Translations under genes and position numbers: made by a program | Assembly (NCBI GenBank): GCA_003456125.1 | Contig: DMPD01000267.1 | Span: 1-11,013 of the forward strand | Source of the DNA: Cyanobacteria bacterium UBA8156 | Lineage (GTDB): Bacteria; Cyanobacteriota; Cyanobacteriia; Pseudanabaenales; Pseudanabaenaceae | Direction: 5' to 3' | DNA: 11,013 nucleotides | Shown here: one piece after another, positions 7,076-11,013 of the stretch | Layout: the number at the start of each line of letters is the position of its first letter | Numbering within the stretch: the stretch's first letter is position 1 | The notes under the pieces: model-generated | Database searches by the model: none | What the model was told of the DNA's origin: nothing | Seen by the model: only the letters and a program-made list of their open reading frames with translations

Positions 7076-7118
7076 CTTCGTAGATAGGAGATGCCCTCGA
7101 GTTACCGCGTAGGGGTGG

Positions 7119-8738
7119 TTAGGGAACCTCAAACCCCAGGGGAAATTGTGTGCCCTGGGTTTTGGCTTCCTGGAACCGTACATCTTTGAGGGAGGCCCCG
7201 GTAAAGTCTACGTCGGTTAAATCCGCCCGCCGGAACAACGCCCCATCCAACCGGGCCCCGACAAAATTGGCGCAGTACATCTCGGTACCGCTGAAATCGG
7301 CGCGATCGCCCACAATCCGGGTCAACTGCGCCCCACTGAAGTTGCCTAAGGTTGCGTTCGCCCCCGCCAAATTGGCCCCATCTAGTTTGGCCCCGATCGC
7401 CGAAGTACCGATCAAATTGGCTTTGGCGAGGTTTGCCCCCCGCAGGTCGGCCCCCAACAACTTGGCATGGGCCAGGTTTGCCCCGGCTAAATTGGCATTG
7501 CGGAGATTGGCGCCGTTGAGGTTCGCCGAAATCAAATGCACGTCTTGGAGGTTGGCCCCTTCCAAGTTGGCATCTTCAAAATCGCGTCCCCCCGCCGCAT
7601 AGCGGGCCAACAACTCGCTGGGATCGCTGACCACTTCCGCCGGCGATCGCTCGGAGTTTTCCACATTTGGTTTGGCATCTGCTTTCGCCTTTTGAACAAC
7701 GGTTTCTTCGCCGGTCTCCAGGCGCGCTTTGTTGGATGTGCCACCGGCTTTGGGTAGGGGCTGAGCCTTTGTTGGCAACGGCGTTTCCCCCCGCGCCACC
7801 CGTAAATCCTGCAAAAACGCCGCAATATCGGGATCTTCTTCGTCTGCGCTGACCACCTCCAGCATGACTTGCGCTTGGCTCAGTTTGTCAATGTTTTGCA
7901 ACAGCACCGCCGGTGCCCCATAGCGACGGTCCGGATCCACCTGCAACAACCGCCCCAAGACATCCACCAACGACTGGCTAAGGGGCACCTTCACACATTG
8001 TTGCCAACGGTTGAGCCAACCAAACCCATACTTGGCAAACAGCCGTCCCGGGGGAATCCCCCCCAGTAAATAAACACAGGTCATCCCCAACCCAAACAAA
8101 TCGCTCCGGGTCGTGCGCACCCCCTGCCGCAACACCTCCGGCGCCAAAAAGCCCGACAACTCCGCTGAGGTGGCCTCCGCCAGCCAATCCACCGCACAAT
8201 AGTCGATCAACATCAACCGTCCATCCGCATCGCAGCGCCAGAGGTAGGCCGGGGCGATCGCACCGTGGCAAGTCTCTCTCTCGGCCATAAACTGCAACAC
8301 TGGCAACAGCGATCGCAAGAGTTGCCAAATTTTCTGCTCATGCCACTTGTGATCGGAGCCTACTTCCTGAGCCAACGTGTGTCCCGGCACCCGATCGCAC
8401 ACCAGATATTGGTGGGCCCCCAGGGCAAAATAGTCCAAAAACGTAGGTAGTTGCCCATGTTCCCCCAGGGTGCGCAGCCGGAGAGCCTCCTTGCGGACGC
8501 GGGAAGCCAACTCCGGCTTGTCCGTCTTCAACTCATAGAGCACACAGGGGGCATCCAGACGGGAACCATCCCAGGCCATCAAAACTCGCCCCTGCCCGGT
8601 TTTGGCCTTCACCGCTTCCAGGCGATACCGCGCAATCAAAACCGCAGCCGTACCACAATGGGGACACCGGGGATCGGACTCACCGTAAACTTCGGCACCA
8701 ATCGGCCGACCGCATGACGGGTTCCAGCAACGGCTCAT
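7119..8738 (-). CDS. four-cysteine serine/threonine (pseudo)kinase with C-terminal pentapeptide repeats
   Basis: 539 residues in three parts. A zinc-ribbon-like N-terminus has C4, C9, C25 and C28. A protein-kinase-like domain covers roughly 36-295. After a charged, low-complexity linker, pentapeptide repeats run from about 386 to 530. The architecture matches the cyanobacterial 4-Cys kinase plus pentapeptide group that includes SpkB. The kinase core looks degenerate. The beta-3 lysine (K71 in YELK) and helix-C glutamate (E84) are kept, and APEVLRQG and SDLFGLG are recognisable. But the catalytic HRDxKP motif reads HGAIAP (158-163), losing the catalytic Asp and Lys. The Asn of the loop is replaced (Y165), and DFG reads DYC (179-181). 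The glycine loop is also weak. I therefore predict a pseudokinase or scaffold. The start at 8738 gives the normal MSRCWNPSC N-terminus but has no clear Shine-Dalgarno. It lies 36 nt downstream of ilvB on the same strand, so cotranscription is likely. Confidence 0.88.
   Translation of the reverse strand: MSRCWNPSCGRPIGAEVYGESDPRCPHCGTAAVLIARYRLEAVKAKTGQGRVLMAWDGSRLDAPCVLYELKTDKPELASRVRKEALRLRTLGEHGQLPTFLDYFALGAHQYLVCDRVPGHTLAQEVGSDHKWHEQKIWQLLRSLLPVLQFMAERETCHGAIAPAYLWRCDADGRLMLIDYCAVDWLAEATSAELSGFLAPEVLRQGVRTTRSDLFGLGMTCVYLLGGIPPGRLFAKYGFGWLNRWQQCVKVPLSQSLVDVLGRLLQVDPDRRYGAPAVLLQNIDKLSQAQVMLEVVSADEEDPDIAAFLQDLRVARGETPLPTKAQPLPKAGGTSNKARLETGEETVVQKAKADAKPNVENSERSPAEVVSDPSELLARYAAGGRDFEDANLEGANLQDVHLISANLNGANLRNANLAGANLAHAKLLGADLRGANLAKANLIGTSAIGAKLDGANLAGANATLGNFSGAQLTRIVGDRADFSGTEMYCANFVGARLDGALFRRADLTDVDFTGASLKDVRFQEAKTQGTQFPLGFEVP
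7149..7583 (-). repeat. pentapeptide-repeat coding array
   Basis: About 29 consecutive five-residue units of the A(N/D)LxX type (ANLEG, ANLQD, ANLNG, ANLRN, ANLAG and so on) at residues 386-530 of the kinase-like protein. Such arrays fold into a right-handed quadrilateral beta-helix. The early units are near perfect; later ones change the central Leu to Phe (NFSGA, DFSGT, NFVGA, DFTGA). At DNA level, the GCC-AAC/GAC-CTG-like codons form a degenerate 15-bp period. Confidence 0.9.
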
Positions 8739-8774
8739 AGGGACAGAGATGGAGGATTAGCCCTATGGTACCCT

Positions 8775-10568
8775 CTATACCGCCACCGTGCGCGATCGCT
8801 TGGGTTCCGGCAGACCCACCATTTCCGAATTGCTGGCGCCGGGGGGCACCATCGGATAGCAGTTTTCATCTCGCTTCACCCGGAAATCGGCCACCACCGG
8901 CCCCGGATAGGCCAACACCGCCGCCACCGCCGCCGTCAAATCATCGGCCGCCGTGACCAACAAGCCATGCAAGCCAAAGGCTGCCGCCAACTTCACAAAA
9001 TCCGGCATCCCCGGCAACATTTCCGAAGCCGAATAGCGCTCATCGTAGAAGGCCTCTTGCCACTGACGCACCATCCCCTGCCAGCCATTGTTGATGATGA
9101 CAGTTTTCACCGGTAAACCGTATTGGGCGAGGGTGCCCAACTCCTGCAAATTCATCTGAAAACTGGCATCCCCGCTGATGCAAATCACCGGTTGATCCGG
9201 AAACGCCACTTGTACCCCCAGGGCCGCCGGCATCCCGTAGCCCATGGTGCCCAACCCCGCACTCGAAATCCACCGGCGCGGGCCGTTTTTCAGAAATTGC
9301 GCCGCCCACATCTGGTGCTGGCCCACATCCGTTGTGTAAAACGCATGGGGAGCCTGTTTGGCAAACTCCGCAATCACCTCCTGCGGCGACCATTCCCCCT
9401 CGTAGTGCGGGATTTGAAGGGGGTAATCTTCCTCACAGAGGGCAATTTGCTGCAACCAAGGCTGCGTCAGGGGCGTTTCTTCATGGGAACAAGCCTGCAA
9501 CACCGCCTGCAACACCGTCTGGACGTCCCCCACCAACCCCACCTGGGGCACCCGGTTTTTGCCCACCTCCGCCGGGTCAATGTCGATGTGAATCACCTTG
9601 GCATAGGGAGCAAACTTGTCCAGCTTGCCGGTCACGCGATCGTCAAACCGCGCCCCAATCGCCACCAACAAATCGCAGTTCTGCACCGCAAAATTGGCAT
9701 AGGCCGTGCCGTGCATCCCCAACATCCCCACCGCCAACGGGTGGTTTTCATCAAAACACCCTTTCCCCATCAGGGTCGTGGTCACCGGTGCCTGAAACCG
9801 CTCCGCCAGCGCCTGCACCTCGTGGTGGGCATTGGCCAAAATCGCCCCGCCCCCCACATACAACAGCGGCCGCTCTGCCGATCGCAACAACGCCACGGCC
9901 GCCTGCACCTGCGCCGCCGTAAAGGCTTGGGCCTGGGAACGGTAGCCCGGCAACTGCAGCGCTGCGGCGGGCAAATAGGTAAGCACCGTTTGGGCAATAT
10001 CCTTGGGAATGTCCACCAGCACCGGCCCCGGCCGGCCGGTACGGGCAATGTGAAACGCCTCCGCCACAATCCGGGCAATATCCTCGGGGCGACGAATCAC
10101 ATAGGAATGCTTGACAATGGGCAGGGTAATCCCCCAGATGTCGGTCTCTTGGAAAGCATCCGTGCCAATGGCATAGGAAGGCACCTGGCCGGTGATGGCT
10201 ACCAAAGGAATGGAGTCCATCTGGGCTGTCGCAATGCCGGTCACCAAATTGGTGGCGCCGGGCCCCGAAGTAGCCATGCAAACCCCTACCCGGCCCGTCG
10301 CCCGGGCATAGCCATCGGCCGCGTGGGCCGCCCCCTGTTCGTGGCGTACCAAAATGTGCTGCAACTGACCCCGTTTTTCCGCTTTGTACACCTCGTCGTA
10401 CACGGGCAGGATGGCCCCCCCCGGATACCCAAAGATGTGGTGCACCCCCTGTCGCACCAAACTATCGATCAAAGCAAAAGCCCCCGTCACCCGTTGACTC
10501 CCCCCAGGCGCCGGGTTCACCCCATCTCTCCCCAAATTCTCTGCGAAGTTTTCTGACAATTTTTGCAA
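8775..10568 (-). CDS. ilvB: acetolactate synthase, large (catalytic) subunit
   Basis: Catalytic subunit of acetolactate synthase, 597 residues with this start. It condenses pyruvate with pyruvate or 2-oxobutyrate in the first common step of valine, leucine and isoleucine synthesis, using ThDP, FAD and Mg. The N-terminal domain has [10 protein letters not shown] (28-37), [13 protein letters not shown] (47-59), and the catalytic glutamate E77 in [27 protein letters not shown] and TGQVP follow. The ThDP-binding motif GDASFQMN begins at about 466 and ends in NN at 493-494, followed by GMVRQWQ. I chose TTG 10568 as start because AGGAGG on the complement at 10574-10579 lies 5 nt upstream. The frame stays open to GTG 10610, which would add 14 residues without a Shine-Dalgarno; no in-frame ATG exists before the catalytic domain. 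No regulatory subunit gene (ilvN) is in the window. The pseudokinase gene follows 36 nt downstream. Confidence 0.93.
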   Translation of the reverse strand: MQKLSENFAENLGRDGVNPAPGGSQRVTGAFALIDSLVRQGVHHIFGYPGGAILPVYDEVYKAEKRGQLQHILVRHEQGAAHAADGYARATGRVGVCMATSGPGATNLVTGIATAQMDSIPLVAITGQVPSYAIGTDAFQETDIWGITLPIVKHSYVIRRPEDIARIVAEAFHIARTGRPGPVLVDIPKDIAQTVLTYLPAAALQLPGYRSQAQAFTAAQVQAAVALLRSAERPLLYVGGGAILANAHHEVQALAERFQAPVTTTLMGKGCFDENHPLAVGMLGMHGTAYANFAVQNCDLLVAIGARFDDRVTGKLDKFAPYAKVIHIDIDPAEVGKNRVPQVGLVGDVQTVLQAVLQACSHEETPLTQPWLQQIALCEEDYPLQIPHYEGEWSPQEVIAEFAKQAPHAFYTTDVGQHQMWAAQFLKNGPRRWISSAGLGTMGYGMPAALGVQVAFPDQPVICISGDASFQMNLQELGTLAQYGLPVKTVIINNGWQGMVRQWQEAFYDERYSASEMLPGMPDFVKLAAAFGLHGLLVTAADDLTAAVAAVLAYPGPVVADFRVKRDENCYPMVPPGASNSEMVGLPEPKRSRTVAV

Positions 10569-10637
10569 TGCCGCCTCCTGAAACCCCGGTTCCGGCCGAT
10601 GGCCCACCACGGATTTGCTTAAATGTTGATTGGCTAA

Positions 10638-10666
10638 AATCTAACACGATTCTCCCTGCCGCCCAA
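10638..10666 (-). promoter_or_regulatory. candidate ilvB promoter
   Basis: On the minus strand TTGGGC (10666-10661) and TAGATT (10643-10638) are separated by 17 nt. They match the -35 and -10 consensus at 3/6 and 4/6. The predicted transcript start would fall about 60 nt before the TTG start. Weak individually, but it is the best pair in the upstream region. Confidence 0.3.
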
Positions 10667-10763
10667 CGGGGGGCTTATCTATTAAAACAATTGGTGCATC
10701 TGGGGTATGTCCCGTGGGGAAATGCTATCAAAATGGGGGTATCTAGCATTGAATGGCCGGGGC

Positions 10764-10772
10764 TGTCATAAT
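10764..10772 (+). promoter_or_regulatory. candidate extended -10 promoter for petH
   Basis: TGTCATAAT: an extended -10 (TGN) joined to CATAAT, 5/6 of the consensus, 76 nt before the petH ATG. No good -35 is at standard spacing; TTGAAT at 10749 is only 12 nt upstream. No NtcA-type GTA-N8-TAC was found nearby. Confidence 0.35.
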
Positions 10773-10848
10773 GGCTTAGCTAGCCAGCAGCTTGCGGTTA
10801 GAACCCTTTGGGCGATTCTTAATTTGTAGTGCACCCCTTGATCTCCAC

Positions 10849-11013
10849 ATGAGCCAAACCACCAAAGATATCCCGGTCAACATTTACCGTCCAAGCAATC
10901 CGTTTGTGGCGCGTTGTGTGCTCAACGAGAGCCTGTTGCGGCCTGGGGCCCCCGGCGATACCCGCCACATCAAGATTGACTTTAGCGGCAGCGAACTGCG
11001 GTACTTGGAGGGG
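10849..11013 (+). CDS. petH: ferredoxin-NADP(+) reductase, N-terminal part, linker-less form
   Basis: First 55 residues of ferredoxin-NADP reductase, cut by the right edge. FNR passes electrons from photosystem I-reduced ferredoxin or flavodoxin to NADP. The segment KDIPVNIYRPSNPF followed by RHIKIDFSGSELRYLEG is the conserved start of the FAD-binding domain. In most phycobilisome-containing cyanobacteria an 80-or-so residue CpcD-like linker domain precedes this. Here the frame is closed by TAG at 10777, only 24 codons upstream, and no frame of the 280-nt spacer before ilvB encodes a CpcD-like sequence. So this gene codes for the short form only. There is no Shine-Dalgarno before the ATG. The pairing with flavodoxin in the same window is functionally apt, but the genes are 9 kb apart. 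Confidence 0.9.
   Translation, partial: MSQTTKDIPVNIYRPSNPFVARCVLNESLLRPGAPGDTRHIKIDFSGSELRYLEG

Larger units (their letters stand above)
1223..8799. repeat. dispersed HIP1 octamers (GCGATCGC), 23 copies
   Basis: GCGATCGC starts at 1223, 1533, 2595, 2625, 3278, 3351, 3893, 4647, 5067, 5123, 5258, 5369, 5719, 6228, 6355, 6969, 6999, 7034, 7302, 7643, 8254, 8309 and 8792, found by eye. A random octamer would be expected about 0.2 times in 11 kb. HIP1 is a known hallmark of many cyanobacterial genomes. Almost all copies fall inside coding sequence; the ilvB body and petH have none, apart from one at the 3' end of ilvB. Confidence 0.9.

Noticed and set aside
7149-7583. 15-bp periodicity considered as a CRISPR or tandem DNA repeat
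   Set aside because: The period follows the pentapeptide-repeat codons of a single protein. There are no spacers.
9123-10556. 477-codon open frame on plus, opposite ilvB
   Set aside because: It is antisense to a fully recognised acetolactate synthase. The protein is rich in His, Arg, Gly and Pro with no domain. Such frames arise from GC-rich codon bias.
10650-10680. GC-rich hairpin (GCCGCCC-AAC-GGGGGGC) before ilvB, considered as an attenuator or terminator
   Set aside because: One mismatch in seven pairs and no T-run or leader peptide. It overlaps the candidate -35 region, so an RNA role is unlikely.

Overview
The window is a piece of a GC-rich cyanobacterial chromosome. The evidence is the gene content (CP43-like chlorophyll-binding antenna proteins, flavodoxin, plant-type ferredoxin-NADP reductase, a 4-Cys kinase with pentapeptide repeats, Uma2 proteins) and 23 copies by eye of the HIP1 octamer GCGATCGC. 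Two traits narrow the type: CP43-like (Pcb/IsiA family) antenna genes, and a petH that starts directly at the FNR domain without the CpcD-like phycobilisome-linker domain. Together these hint at a lineage with a reduced or altered phycobilisome antenna, but this is inference and I do not name a species.

Layout. Bases 1-2229 (minus strand) are an iron-stress-type operon: CP43-like antenna gene, flavodoxin isiB, and a second CP43-like gene cut by the window edge. A 15/19 match to the Fur box lies 40 nt before the first start codon. Bases 2230-2560 are an intergenic control region with the Fur box and two dyad symmetries. Bases 2561-3787 (minus) encode an HD-domain phosphohydrolase, divergent from the succinate dehydrogenase/fumarate reductase flavoprotein at 3827-5587 (plus); only 39 nt separate the starts.

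Bases 5587-7075 are a small accessory block: a Uma2-family protein overlapping the sdhA stop by one base, a convergent UPF0175 small protein on minus, and a second Uma2-family protein on plus. Bases 7119-8738 (minus) encode a predicted pseudokinase with an N-terminal four-cysteine zinc ribbon and a C-terminal pentapeptide-repeat domain. It lies 36 nt downstream of the acetolactate synthase large subunit gene ilvB (8775-10568, minus). A 280-nt divergent promoter region separates ilvB from petH (10849 to the right edge, plus), which is incomplete.

How they fit together. Under iron shortage the left operon would replace ferredoxin with flavodoxin and add CP43-like chlorophyll antennae. PetH at the other end takes electrons from ferredoxin or flavodoxin to NADP. 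SdhA feeds the shared thylakoid quinone pool. IlvB makes branched-chain amino acid precursors. The Uma2/UPF0175 block looks like mobile or defence/addiction-type cargo. I saw no tRNA, rRNA, CRISPR array, transposase or clear intrinsic terminator.
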